Translations under genes and position numbers: made by a program
Source: Anaspis maculata
Taxonomy: Eukaryota > Arthropoda > Insecta > Coleoptera > Scraptiidae
Direction of reading: 5' to 3'
DNA: 64,000 nt
Assembly (NCBI GenBank): GCA_949128115.1
Contig: OX421963.1
Coordinates: 51,703,306-51,767,305 of the forward strand
In this document: in pieces, positions 1 to 46,980 of the stretch
Layout of the letters: each line of letters begins with the position of its first letter
Numbering within the stretch: position 1 is the first letter of the stretch
Notes under the pieces: model-generated
Told to the model about the DNA's origin: nothing
Databases searched by the model: none
The model's input: the letters and a program-made list of their open reading frames with translations, nothing else

Positions 1-12
1 TTATCAGTATAA

Positions 13-170
13 AGCTGCGTTCCCAGATGCGAATATTCGGATAAAAAATGCGATTTTATATGTCAAATTTTGAATTCGAGGGCTCTGACGGCCTCTTCGT
101 GGCCAATATGACGACTTTGACATTAAATTTCGCGTTTTTTGTCCGAATATTCGCAACTGGGAACTAAGCT
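13..170. mobile_element. Hairpin MITE with TAA duplication
   Basis: Terminal inverted repeats of about 40 bp start AGCTGCGTTCCCAGATGCGA and read inward through GAATATTCGGATAAAAAA. Flanking TAA is at 10-12 and 171-173. The 3-bp TWA duplication suggests a non-autonomous PIF/Harbinger element. Confidence 0.75.
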
Positions 171-173
171 TAA

Positions 174-583
174 AACTGTACGAAGGTCGTGTTTTATCAG
201 TATAAAACTGATTTCATTGGTTCAACTCAAAGGTTCCATACGTATTGATTGGTCAGAAGTATGTTGTGTGGAATAGTGAACAATATTTTTAACCTCTTGA
301 AGCCGGTTCAACTTTCCGATGATACAAACTAAAGAATATACAAGCCCTTCGTCAAAAAAGGAGCCCCATGCCATGCAATCATCAACCCTTCCGCTTGTTC
401 CGATCGAGAAGACAGCAAGCCCTGAAGAATTATTGGCGAAACTAGGATCGCCGTGGGGGTGGGGGTCTGTCATGGGCAAAATAATTTACGTGTAAAAAGT
501 TAAATAAGAATAAATAATGAGAAATATTGAATGATATGAAAGAAAAGCAATTATAAAATTATAATAATTGAATTGTGTTGCAG
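174..583. other. Intron or upstream sequence before the linker exon
   Basis: The segment contains short frames on both strands (for example 222-479 on -) but no convincing exon or repeat. The polypyrimidine tract for the 584 acceptor is weak (ttgtgttgcag). Confidence 0.5.
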
Positions 584-35487
<34,904 letters not shown>

Positions 35488-35840
35488 CCTGCTTCAACTT
35501 CATCCCCCGGCCCGGACTGGACTCGGAAAATATCTATGTGAAGCTGAAGCCAACGTCAGCAGGATAATACGAACAACAACACAACAAGAAACAGTATTTA
35601 GGGTAAAAGCTAAAAATATTTACATCTAACGTATAATTTGCCAATTCCATAGATATAAAGTAGAAGACTGTCGAAACAACAAACTAATATATCTATAATA
35701 CCTATATTATATATTTTATTCCCAGAAAAAGGTTTTTATGATTCAACAAAACGAATTTCTAGTCGGATCGAAGGAGATTGCTGTTATAATAGGGCGTGTA
35801 GCATATTATAGTCATTAATTATACCAGTGCAATGTTTCAA

Positions 35841-36123
35841 TGTATATACTTAGTCAAGTTTAAGTGAAGAAAAAACAAAAGAAAGTGTAAAGCTAAACAC
35901 AAACCGCATCAGCGGCGACTGTGATAAAAATTTACGTGTTTTTGAATAATATTTATTATTATAACCAATCATGATGAAACTGTAAATATCGTGAAGCCAC
36001 CACGACAACGGGCATTTTCTGTTTTATGTTCCTTCAAAAAAAAATTGTATTATTCTTCATTACTTTCGTTTATTTATTGATTGATCTTAAACCAGCGCCA
36101 AGATTAAACCAGATTTGTACATA
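35841..36123 (+). promoter_or_regulatory. Three Pumilio-type sites in the Ets65A 3' UTR
   Basis: TGTATATA at 35841-35848, TGTAAATA at 35981-35988 and TGTACATA at 36116-36123 all match the Pumilio consensus UGUANAUA exactly. A near match, TGTATATT, lies at 36128. Pumilio family proteins bind such sites in 3' UTRs to repress mRNAs, often in neurons and germ line. AT-richness raises the chance rate, but three perfect hits in 0.3 kb is more than expected. Confidence 0.5.
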
Positions 36124-36462
36124 GTCCTGTATATTTAAAATATGATAAGTATTTGTTGTAAAGCTTGATAATAGAAGTTATAGATTAGTAGACGGAAAAA
36201 TGGTCGGAAAAATATCATCATAGATGTACTAGTCACATAATTAAATGTCATAAAATCTAGCCATTTTACTCGGATGGCTGCAAAAGTCTTAAAAAATATA
36301 AATGTTATGTATTTATTATACAAAATATAGCCTAAAACGTCGTTTGGTTTTTTTATTGTTCCATTTTTCTCGAGTTTTTTTTCTAAATAAGTCTTTTTTG
36401 ATGCATCCTTGTATTCTAATTAGCTAGTTCGGCACTGTACTATTTATTAATAGAGCGGGGTG

Positions 36463-36468
36463 AATAAA
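36463..36468 (+). terminator. Polyadenylation signal AATAAA for Ets65A
   Basis: Canonical AATAAA about 980 nt after the stop codon and the first on the + strand of the UTR. Usage is inferred. Confidence 0.45.
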
Positions 36469-36490
36469 TTAAGAACGCTACCAGTGTTCT

Positions 36491-37526
36491 TGGCGCGAGA
36501 AAAGCGGGAACCCCCGAGGCCCGCTCTGCGTGAACACTTTCGGGAATTATAAAGGAGTGACTGCGTGACACATAAAAATGTTCTAAAACATCAATTTTAC
36601 CAACAACAGTTTGAATCAAAGTTTAAGTGAGGGTGGCGTTCATGTATCACTACATCATTACGTCATTATGTGGCACGTGTCTATCGACAGGCATATGTTT
36701 TCCGCACGATTTCACTCGAACAGACTACAGCAGTACGCGGGCTACTGCCCTGGGGGGATCCCTTAGCTTTTTGTGCCGTCGGGTCTGAATCGTAGGCGGC
36801 CACTGAAGACGCCGTCGAAAGGGGACGTGAAAATGGGGATATGTATGGATGAGGCTGCTCCTGCATTATGATTTGGTGGGGCAAAAGAAAATTTAATGGC
36901 TTGGAAGGAATGGGCCGTTAATGTCTATGCAAAAAATACTTTTCTGCGTTTTCTACTACCCCGTACGATCCGCGATAGAACACTGGGACATCTGAACATC
37001 TTTCCGCTAAAATATTGACCGTGACTAAACTCAACTTATTAATTTTAATTTTAATTTGATAACTCAACTTATGTTCTCGCTTTGTCCGTCCGTCTGGCCA
37101 TCTATCAGCCTGTCTGTCTATCCGTCACAGCATCCAATTCTAGACTGAAGGATTTTTCGAAAAATTTCGACATCAATCGGTAGCACATAGCCTTGGGACC
37201 CGAACCAAGAAAAATCTTAGCGAAATAACGATGAACAATCACAATAATAGCAGCTTAGTGTGGGGCCATATCGCCGAAAAGTGCTGCATTTCAGAAGCCG
37301 GATGGATTTGAAAAGTTATGGCATGCAGACAAGAACTCGTTCTTATTAAAAAACATGAATACATATACGAGGTTATATTTAGAGAAGAACTTGAAGTTCC
37401 TTTTAGAGTTGACGGCACACCACAGGGATCTATGGGCAGGGCTGAACAGAAAAACAAAAATCGTTTTGAACGAGTCCGTGTGTTGAAATAGGGGAAGCAA
37501 CACCGTCAGCTGGAGTGGTGGACCAG
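36491..37526. other. Intergenic sequence after Ets65A
   Basis: No clear gene. Overlapping short frames at 37270-37500 on + are unassigned (one contains DGTPQGS). No element structure was seen. Confidence 0.35.
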
Positions 37527-38021
37527 GTTACGAATTTCGCGTTTAGGTTCGTTTATAATCAAGACATCGTTTTTAAACACATACTGTTTTTTACTGCGTA
37601 CTACAATAAATACACGCCAACAATCACTGTTGGGAATATTGCTGATTACTATCGGTTTCTATCGCTCTCGATCACTTCGAATTCAATACTGAATCTGTGG
37701 CCGATCCTTGATGCTTATATATACCTCCTACTAGGGTTCTCGAAGTCTCCCAGCGGTCCTCCAGCAAATTCCATAATGACCCGGCATACGGTTTCTAGGC
37801 GATTCCCGAATAATCTTACACCTTTCGCGTGCAATTCCAACGTGCGGTAAAGCCGGCACTTCCGCCAAATGGACAGATGTTTCCTACTCTCACGTTGAAG
37901 TCTCCACGTAAATTTCGACGGTCCAACCTTCGTGTATTTTCTGGAATGCACTAGAGCTTCGAACAGTCTAGAAAGACCGCGTGGTGTGCTCCAGAATGCA
38001 CGGGAATCGCCGCTCGTAACA
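37527..38021 (+). mobile_element. Solo LTR, copy 3
   Basis: From GTTACGAATTTCGCGTTTAG (leading T lost) to GCCGCTCGTAACA. It shares TACTGCGTACTACAATAAA, ATGACCCGGCATACG and a TATA-like CTTATATATAC near 37711 with the other copies. No duplication was found. Confidence 0.7.
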
Positions 38022-38547
38022 ATATCTTGCAGTCACTGATCCTTCAAAGAAGAAGTACGACATTCGGCTAGTGTAAGCAACCTGATTGGATAAGTACATA
38101 TTTGGTTGTGTTGGTTCTTGGTTCCCATACATATTTTGTAACTCGTGCATCAAGTTTCAGTCAACTTCCCTCACCAGCTTCAAGAATCACAGCTTCTGCA
38201 GGTGTCTCAGAAAGAAGTGAAATGAAAGCCCCTATATATTACCCCATTTTATACCTAACTTGACTGTGCCTGTGAAGTAGGTTACAAAAATGTCGACCCC
38301 ATAAAGGGGATACCTAGATCAGTTTCACGACTTTTTTTTATCGGAGTAAGCCAGAGAAAAAAGGAAAAATGTGTCGTGTTTATACAAATGGCACGATGCT
38401 AACGAATGGCCAGCTAGAAGTCTAGATGTGCTATGTATACTGTAACAGTTGTCTACGTCATCGCGACATGATGTAGGTACGCGTAAGTGAAAATTTTCGA
38501 GATAACGTAGTTATGTAGTGTACTTGAAATAGTAAAAAAATTACCTC
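38022..38547. other. Intergenic, nothing recognised
   Basis: Short frames only. Confidence 0.4.
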
Positions 38548-39765
38548 TTGCTTGAAGAAAGTAGTTCTCAAACGGTTTTTTGTGTTTTTTGCTATATGGT
38601 TAGCTCATCTCCACCTGTTCAACATGTTAAAAGCATACATCCCTGTGACGCGTAATACTTAGCGCCTATACAGGGTGAAAATTGAAAAAAAATCTTAGAA
38701 ATTTTTTATTTCGATGAAACAATCCTCGAGAAAAACGGTCTCTCATTATTTAGCGACCTTATGGTCTCCTATTGAACATTTGAAAGATGTACCCCTCCAT
38801 AGTCGCTGGTATCCTACGTACAGGGTGAAATCAAATTTTTTTCAATGTTTTTATCTTTATCAAATCAATCCAGACAAAAACCAATTCCAGCTCTGTTACA
38901 AGCCTATAATCTCTCATTCAAGATATAAAAATGTCACATTCCTCAAACTCCCCAAACACAACCTACAGGGTGAAACATACTTTATTTGTTTCATTCTTCT
39001 TTCTAGATAAAATTAAGTAGGATAATAATCTTATCTGGTTTACTGGAAGGCTCAGAGTTTTCCGCAAGCCATATAAAAAATTTGCATTTCTAATATCACT
39101 CTGACTTGATATACAGGATATGTTGCTTCAACTTTTGTTGTGCAAGGAGTTGCTAAAGAAATTGTCCTCAGCAACTCCTCGCACAACAAAAATCGCAAAA
39201 ATGCTTGATGCTACAGTAGCCAGTAGTTGCAGTGATTGCAGAAATGTGAATTTTTGGTGTTTTGCAAAATACTCTAGGCTCTCCTTTGAAGTGGGTAAGA
39301 TTATCATCCAAATTAATGTGACCCAGGAAAAAATAAAAGAGAAAAAGGGTGTTCCACCCTGTATGTCATGTTTTAGCAGTTTAAGGAATGTGACATTTTT
39401 ATATCTTGAATGAGAGATTATAGACTTCTAACAGAGCCGGAATTGGTCTTTGTCCGGATTGATTTGATCAAGATAAAATTTATTGAAAAAAAATTGATTT
39501 CACCCTGTACGTAGAATACCAGCAGCTATCGAGGGGTGAGTTTTTCACACGTTCAGTGGGAGACCATAAGGTTGCTGAATAATGAGAGGCTTTTTTTTCG
39601 AGAATTATTTCACCGGAATAAAAAAGTTTGAAGATTTTTTTTTAATTTCACCCTGTATACTAAGTATTACGCGTCACAGGGATTTATGTTTTCAGCATGT
39701 TGAATAGGTAGGGATGAGCTAACCATATAGCAAAAAACCGTTTGAGAACTACTTTCTTCAAGCAA
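38548..39765. mobile_element. Foldback with three concentric CAGGGTG pairs
   Basis: The arms meet at a strong central hairpin (GTTGTGCAAGGAGTTGCT against AGCAACTCCTCGCACAAC). CAGGGTG at 38671, 38821 and 38966 is mirrored by CACCCTG ending 39655, 39507 and 39361. The paired coordinates sum to 78326, 78328 and 78327, so the two arms have almost no net length change. The outer arms TTGCTTGAAGAAAGTAG and CTACTTTCTTCAAGCAA close the structure. Confidence 0.9.
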
Positions 39766-40909
39766 AAATTCTAATTCAAATATACTAATGCGAGAAGAGG
39801 AAAACGGGAGTTTCCTTGAATTGAAAATTTGCTGCAGTGGATAAGAGACATCGGCTCTGGTGATTCTTCACTAATGCTGTTAAATTAGTGGTGGCCACTT
39901 GAGTACAAGCGCGATAGTACTAAAGAAATAAAATTAAAATGCCAACTGCCGAGTGGGCCCAGTGAGGTTGAGAAAACTTCGTTAAATGGACATTCATTTA
40001 TGAAGTCGTTGAATTGCACGAGGTGAGATACGTGCGTGAGTATACTGTGATTGAGAATTCTCTCAACACGAAACCTGTCCATTCTTTGTATAATTATGTA
40101 TCTCGTTCATACCTGCTTGCTAATACTTACTCTTCCCTGGGCAGTGGGCATTTTCATTCCATTTTATTTAGTATCTACTGCCGCTTGCTAACGTAACGGT
40201 GAAGCTTTCATACGTAACCACAATGGTGCAAAAGCATAAATACCTCGGACGCAAAAATAACAGATTTTGGCCGGCGCACACAGGCGGAATTTCAATAAAT
40301 CGTGGACAAAAACCAAAAATAAAAATATTGAGTTGATCTGGAACTATCCACTTTAAAATATTCTTGGATGATCTAGGTATAATTATCAGGTATCCTCAGC
40401 TTAACAAGTGCAAGGATAAAAAAGATACAGCGATATGAAGTTTACACTGAAAAAAAGCTGTCACCAGTTATCAGTTTTAGACTCTTTCTTACTCGTTTCG
40501 AATGGCCCTTCACACATTACCATGTGGATTTATCCAATCCAAAGATATGGAGTCTGTAGCAGGAGGTCTGTATTACATTTATATATAGATATTTCATTGG
40601 AAAATATCCACTTGTCATCCCTAAAAAATAATATTTTAAGTAGAGTTTTCAGTCTTTGAAAAAAGTGAGTTTTTGTTTACCTGTAGACAAAAAGTATCTT
40701 ATCGATCACGATCGACTGGCGATTTTTATAATTTGACAAGCCAGAAGGTATACTGTACATGCTCCTGGCAACATCTTTTGCTATAATTGGCTATATTATA
40801 TGAAAATAATTTTTTTGTTACTTTGGAATACATAAATACGCAAAATAATGCACCACTTAATTTTACGCGAAATTTAAAAACTGATTCCTCTTGAACGGCT
40901 TCTCCTATA
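39766..40909. other. Intergenic, nothing recognised
   Basis: AT-rich with short frames; no clear repeat or gene. Confidence 0.4.
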
Positions 40910-43571
40910 CAGGGTGTTTTACTTTTTTTCTCAATGTTCGAGGAGATGGTAGAGCATCTAAGAATAAGTACCTACTTCCGCAAAAAAAATAATGAAAAAT
41001 AAAAAGTTACGGTTTTCCAAATGTGACAAAAATCAATACGACCAGCTTGTGGGCATACATCAATTTGAGGTGTGCCAAATTTGGTCGAAATTCAGTAATT
41101 AAATTTGGAGTTATAACAAAAAAAAACATTTTCAAAACTCAACTTTGAAAGCCTTTATCCCCCGTTATAATGCGTTTCCGATGTATTTTTTTTTTGAGAA
41201 GTCCACTTATTTTCTACTACTCTACTATTAGTCCAGTCATTATGTTCAAAAAACCTTAGCAACTTCGGAAAAAATAGTAGAAGGTTGAAATTTTGTACAC
41301 ATGTTCTGCAAGTAGTGAGAAATTAACTCAAGAAAGTCCCCTAAAATCCGAGCTTAGGAACCCATGATAAAGGCCATCAAGTGTTGAAAACCCGTTTTTT
41401 TGGGCGAAGGAGTCATTGTCTCAGCTCAAGATTTTTCTTTTTGCAATGGGATGATTGCATGTTACCATTTCAAGCATTTCCATACAACATTTTGACAGTT
41501 GCCTAGAAGGCGGATCCAAGATGGCGGCCAAGAAGGAAAAACAGTTGACTACATTATTTTTGAGAATAGCAATTGTGGACATTGGTTGATGGTCACATTT
41601 TATTTTATCCATAATTTTTAATAGAAAAACCAAGTTACACTCCAGTACCTAAGAAAACCACTGATTTATTAGGAAAAAAAGGAAAATTGTTGATTTTTTG
41701 TTTTTTCACAAATATTTCAGAACGGTTCAAGCTTTTCTTGAATGGCTGCAGCACAATCAGAAGCATAGAATCGCGAATCTATATGGTAATTTTCATATAT
41801 CCAGCTCTTTTGGCTTCTGAGATAAAAAAATTTCAAATGTTGCTTTTTATTATGTTTCACGGGGGAAAACAGTCGAATTCATAGCCTGCAGGTAAAAAAA
41901 AATGAATAAATAAATACTTCTATCTCAGGAACCAAAAGAGCTGAAGATGTGAAAATCTCCGAATATATTCCTGATTTTATGTTGTTTAAGGTGCCGTGAA
42001 CCATTCTAAAATATCTTCAACTGTTTTTGAAAGGACCCCGCACGATTCTTATGGAAAATGGCTCCCGGTTAAATTCTCTGAATTTTTGATATGTTGTAGC
42101 TCATGAGATACTAATCAAATACCGTGAACCCCAAACTCAAATTATGGACAGTTTTTTACCCACAGGGGGTTGAAGTTGGAGGTTTTGACGGCTTAAAAAT
42201 CATATTCTGACGTAACTAAGAGCTTTTTGTTTGGTTTCTCTTCAAGTTGTGTTTCATGCTAAACGTATTTATTTGACAGAAAAATATCAACCCCCTCCTC
42301 CACCCCCAACCCCTATCTACCATAATGAAATTCGAGATTACTCTCAAAAGCCATGCAAATGGCTTCTGTGATTGAAATTATGAATTTTGACATAAAAATT
42401 ATTTTCTACCCCTAATGTAGGGGTGCCTAGTTTCCAATTTTCCTCGGTTAATTTGGCTGAATTTTTGGTATTGTGTACTTCCAATTCTGCTCAACAAAAA
42501 GTTCCAGTGCCAAAACTTATTCCTATGGACAGTTTTCGTTCTACATGGGACTGAATTTGAACATTTGAGAGCATAAATAATGAAGTTCAGTCCCCTGTAG
42601 AACAAAAACTGTTCATAGGAATAAGTTTTGGCATGAGAACTTTTTGTTCAGCAGAATTACAAGTACACAATACCAAAAATTCAGCCAAATTAACCGAGGA
42701 AAATAGGAAAATCGGCACCCCAACATTAGGGGTGGAAAATAATTTTCATGTCAAAATTCATAATTTAAATCACAGAAGCCATCCGCATGGCTTTTGGGAG
42801 TAATCTCGAATTTTATGATGGTAGATAGGGGTTGGGGGTGGAGGAGGGGGTTGATATTTTTCTGTCAAATAAATACATTTAGCATGAAACACAACTTGAA
42901 GAAAAACAAAATAAAAAGTTTTTATTAACGTCATAATATCATTTTGAAGCCGTCAAAACCCCCAAATTCAACCCCCTGTGGGTAAAAAACTGTCCATTAT
43001 TTGAGTTTGGGGTTCACGGTATTTGACAAGTATCTCATGAGCTACAACATACCAAAAATTCAGAGAATTTAACCGGGAGCCATTTTCCATAAGAATCGTG
43101 CTCCTTTCCTGAAAAAACTGAAAAATTTACCAAATCCTTTTTTTCTCAATAAGTTAGTGATTTTCCGAGATTCTGAAGTATTACTTGAGTTTTCATTTGA
43201 AAATCATGTAAGAAATAAAATATGATCATCATCTAATGTCCAGGTCTATTATTTTCAGAAAAAAAATAGTCAACTGTTTTTTCTTTTTGGCCGCCATCTT
43301 GGATCCGCCTCCTATGCAAATAATGAAATCGGCAATTGTTAAGATGGTCATATTAAATCATCCAATTGCAAAAAGGAAAATTTTGAGTCAAGGCAAGAAC
43401 TTCTTCGCTGAAGAAACGAGTTTTTAACACTTGATGGCCATTATCATGGGTTCCTAAGCTCGGATTTTAGAGGACTTTTTATAGCTTATTCATGACCATC
43501 AGAGGAACGTATGTACAAAATTTCAACCCTCTACTATTTTTTCCGAAGTAGAAAGACATAGTGACTGGACT
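40910..43571. mobile_element. Very long foldback, family GGACCCCGCACG
   Basis: The paired arms run from about 41231 (TAGTCCAGTCA) to 43570 (TGACTGGACTA). Mirrored blocks include AAGATGGCGGCCAAGAAG/TTGGCCGCCATCTT, AACCCCCTCCTCCACCCCCA and its complement, and TAGGGGTGGAAAATAATTTT and its complement. The inner centre is near 42572; the left arm has about 330 bp extra (within 41690-42030). A CAGGGTG end at 40910 precedes the left arm. No transposase. Confidence 0.88.
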
Positions 43572-43572
43572 A

Positions 43573-45061
43573 TACAGGGTGGTGAAAATTTCGATGCTCA
43601 CCATTGGTATCTTGGAAACGGTAAGATATACGAGGTCGGTTAAATTAGAAAAAAGTTGCGCATTTTTGTGGCGATTGAGAATCTGGAAAGAAACTTTGAA
43701 TGTTTTGATTGGTTCACGATTTATCACGAAAAAACAGAAAATTTTGATTTCAGAAATTGTTTTTTATTTTTCCAACCATTCAAGCTACTTCGATCAAACT
43801 TGGTAGTTTTATGTTTTTGATCACTCCGAGTCGATCAACGTTGACAGAAATTTTCCAGGCCTTCTAGATGTCAAATTATGACAGTCAACTTTTGTTTTTC
43901 TTATGGCCGCCATATTGGATTTTTGCACAAATAGATAGAGAAAAAAATTAGCTTTCCGAATTTGTAACCAACATGTTCTTTTTATGACATTTTAAGCGTC
44001 AAATTTTGAAATTTTCGTAAATTATTGACAAAATTGGGAATGCTTTGAAAAACAGTCGGGAATGCAGTTGAAATATTATCAATAGCAACAACAAAAAAGT
44101 GACAGATGGTGTGCAATTGACGTATCTAACTTCTTAATGGTGTTTTGTGCTTGTTTGTACCGGTAGTTCATAAATTGAATGGGTCAAGGGTGTCTGTGAG
44201 TTCAAAAACGTCTGTCGGAACTAGCATATCGTTCTTGTTAAAGTTTGACAAATTTATTAGAAAAGGAGTAAGGATTACCCTAGTTTCGACAGACGTTTTT
44301 GAATTCACAGGCACCCTTGACCCATTTAATTTATGAGCTCCCGGTACAAACAAGCACAAAACACGATTGAGAAGTTACGGCTCGATACCAAGTTGGGGCT
44401 GAGACCGCCGTAAGTGCCGTTACCATAGCAACGGCGGATACCAACCAATCAGACCGCGCTGTATTTGGCGAGTTACGCCGTCCCAAACTTCGCGCCTGCA
44501 ACTTGGTATCGAGCCCTTAGATACGTCAATCGAACACAATCTGTCTTTTTTCTGTTGTTGCTATTGATAATATTTCAATTGTTTTTCAAAGCATTCCCGA
44601 TTTTGTAAATAATTTACGAAAATTTCATAATTTGACGCTAAAAATGTCATAAAAAGAACATGTTGGTTACTAATTCGGAAAGCTAATTTTTTTCTCCATT
44701 CATTAGTGCAAAAATCCAATATGGCGGCCATAAGAAAAACAAAAGTTGACTATCATAATTTGACATCTAGAAGGCCTGGAAAATTTCTGCCAACGTTGAT
44801 CGACTCGGAGTGATCAAAAACATAAAACTACCAAGTTTGATTGGAATAGCTTGAATGGTTGGAAAGATAAAAAATAATTTCTGAAATCAAAATTTTTAGT
44901 TTTTTCGTGATAAATCGTGAACCAATCAAAATATTTGAAGTTTCTTTGTAGATTCTTAATCGCCACAAAAATGCGCAACTTTTTTCTAATTTAACCGACC
45001 TCGTATCTCTTACCGTTTCCAAGATACCAATGGTGAGCATCGAAATTTTCACCACCCTGTA
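43573..45061. mobile_element. Foldback with TACAGGGTGGTG ends
   Basis: Starts TACAGGGTGGTGAAAATTTC and ends GAAATTTTCACCACCCTGTA, with TA on both sides (43571-43572, 45062-45063). The arms of about 670 bp are nearly identical, so matching frames occur on opposite strands (ISMLTIGILETVR near both ends). The right arm is interrupted by a MITE at 44378-44516. Confidence 0.92.
44378..44516. mobile_element. 139-bp MITE inserted in one foldback arm
   Basis: The ends CGGCTCGATACCAAGTTG and CAACTTGGTATCGAGCCC are flanked by TTA at 44375-44377 and 44517-44519. The other arm has the uninterrupted site (GACGTATCTAACTTC at about 44120-44134) with a single TAA/TTA, which proves insertion and the 3-bp duplication. 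PIF/Harbinger-like. Confidence 0.92.
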
Positions 45062-45063
45062 TA

Positions 45064-46345
45064 CCCCAAAATATCGACAAAAAAAGTGTAACAGCCTGTA
45101 TGTATACCTCAATTCAGGGCTACCAAGACAGAAATTTAGATTTTCTCCACCTATATGTACTTTAATTTTAGGTTACCGATCAGAGTTCATAACCGTAGCA
45201 AAAATGAGCTAGTTCGTATCTTACAAACTTGTCAAGCTCGTAACTTCATGGAAAAGTGAGGGATTTGCTAAGCCAAATCAAACAAGTTACCGGATGTGAG
45301 GACCAGAACTTGTCACCGGAAACCAAAAAAATAATGTGAATGATCCTCGAAAGTAGCGAAACTGGAAAAAAAAGATAGTGAGGAAATCTCTTCATTTTGA
45401 ACAGAACTGTTTTGGGGGATGTCAAGTCATCAAATTTTGAAACTTCATCTTACTACCCTCATCAACCCAAGAAGACTTTTCTTCTACTATTTTTCCTGTA
45501 ATCTGAAGGTTGTATTGGACCAGTTACTCGACCAGTTAGGTACGTAAATTACAACATTTCTGCCGAATAACTGGAAATACACAATACACCTTCTTTCCGC
45601 CCTATTCGCTGAACTCGGAATCAATTAAATGAAATTTAGCTATCGGGATTATTTGATCCTTGAATGAATATCCACAATATACTGAATTCCTAACTAGATT
45701 TGGTTAGGTTCGTGTCAAAAAAAAATCATTTAATATTGTAGGACGATAAATTTCTGTAAGTCAGGAAATGCCGGAAGGGCATATCATTACTCAAAACGAT
45801 AAGTAAAACAATGATTGAAATTAACGACTGGTTTCATGAACAATAAAAAGATAACAAATGAATAGAACAATTCAAATATAGTAGATGAGAGGCGGCACCG
45901 GCGGTTTGGGGCATGGTCATGGTTCTGAAAAGAATAGAAAACAAGTATGAGCATAACGCTACTCCCATGAGTTGATCTCATGTCAATTCAGTATTGAATT
46001 CAACTTCAATTCAGTCTTGAATAAATATGACTCTGAAACATTTCCGCTCAGCCTTACTAAATACGCGACGTGGCCTTCTATAGGCAGTATGGACTATTCA
46101 AACATCACATACATACCAGCCAGGTCTAAGTAAACAACGTGATAATGAAACGTACAATGGTACCCCCAACGAGCACCTGCTTCCAATACCACATCACGTG
46201 TATCAAGCGTGATTATCTCATTCTCGGTTTGTCTACAACAGGTGATCACCTCCGATACCAATAACTCTTGACCCTGTGCCGATTCGTACAATGAAGCCAG
46301 GGGATACTCGCACAAGGCTCCTGAATCCAACCACAGAGCCATTCG
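45064..46345. other. Intergenic, nothing recognised
   Basis: Short frames only, for example 45787-45981 on -. Confidence 0.4.
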
Positions 46346-46469
46346 CTAATCCCGCATCGTGCAATGGGGCCAGGGTGGAATGCTCATGGCCCCTGTAGCG
46401 TATTAGCGCAACTAATCCCGCATCGTGCAATGAGGTCAGGGAATGCACATGACCTCTGTAGCGTATTAG
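46346..46469. repeat. Two tandem hairpin units of about 60 bp
   Basis: CTAATCCCGCATCGTGCAAT starts units at 46346 and 46412, each ending CTGTAGCGTATTAG. Within each unit GGGGCCAGGG/GGCCCCTG or GAGGTCAGG/GACCTCTG pair, with compensating changes between units. Confidence 0.8.
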
Positions 46470-46980
46470 TTCAGACAAAACCTCCATTTACTCTGTATAA
46501 GCAATGCTGAGGTTTTCGTGTTCAATTATTTACATAGGCACAATCAATCTACAGTACACAAATAGGTATATGCTCGTGAGAAGACTCACCATTTGGATGT
46601 TGACAGCTTCGTGAATTTGTCACACGGAGAAATGCACCTTGTCATCAGTAACTATGCATTATTTCTACACACAAAGGTGAACAAACACAACCAACTGTTG
46701 CGGTCAATTGTTATAAAAAATAGGTGTCTTACAATATGAAATAATTTTTCCACGAGGTCTTCTACGCAACGTTCTAAAACATTTATTTTATTTCTGTTGA
46801 CAAAAAAAAATGTTGCGATAATTTGTGATGAACTCAATATTATCTAGCTATTTTAAAGCTAAAATATGCAAAAACAGTTGAAAAAAATTGAAATTTAATT
46901 TTGTTCACGATTTTTTGAAATTCCGCCTGTGTGCGGCGGTCTGAATGAGAGGGTGGTGAAATTGCAAGATTGAAAATACG
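46470..46980. other. Intergenic, nothing recognised
   Basis: AT-rich; no gene or repeat structure recognised. Confidence 0.4.

Larger units (their letters stand above)
35488..36490 (+). other. Ets65A: Ets65A 3' UTR (end approximate)
   Basis: AT-rich sequence after the stop. The first clear AATAAA on this strand is at 36463-36468; ATTAAA at about 36102-36107 could serve as an earlier signal. UGUANAUA motifs occur at 35841, 35981 and 36116. It is free of the foldbacks and MITEs that crowd the introns, which fits selection on a transcribed exon. The true cleavage site is unknown. Confidence 0.65.

Noticed and set aside
381..500. Possible upstream Ets65A coding exon (frame reading MQSSTLPLVPIEK)
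   Set aside because: No credible donor in the right phase, no resemblance to ERG-class proteins, and a stop soon after.
37318..37490. Reverse transcriptase-like DGTPQGS peptide in a short + frame
   Set aside because: The motif is not followed by the expected SP.LFN block, there is an in-frame stop just before the ATG, and another frame is longer. Probably coincidence.
43561..45112. 81- and 94-codon frames sharing ISMLTIGILETVR
   Set aside because: Same explanation: arms of a foldback with TACAGGGTGGTG ends.
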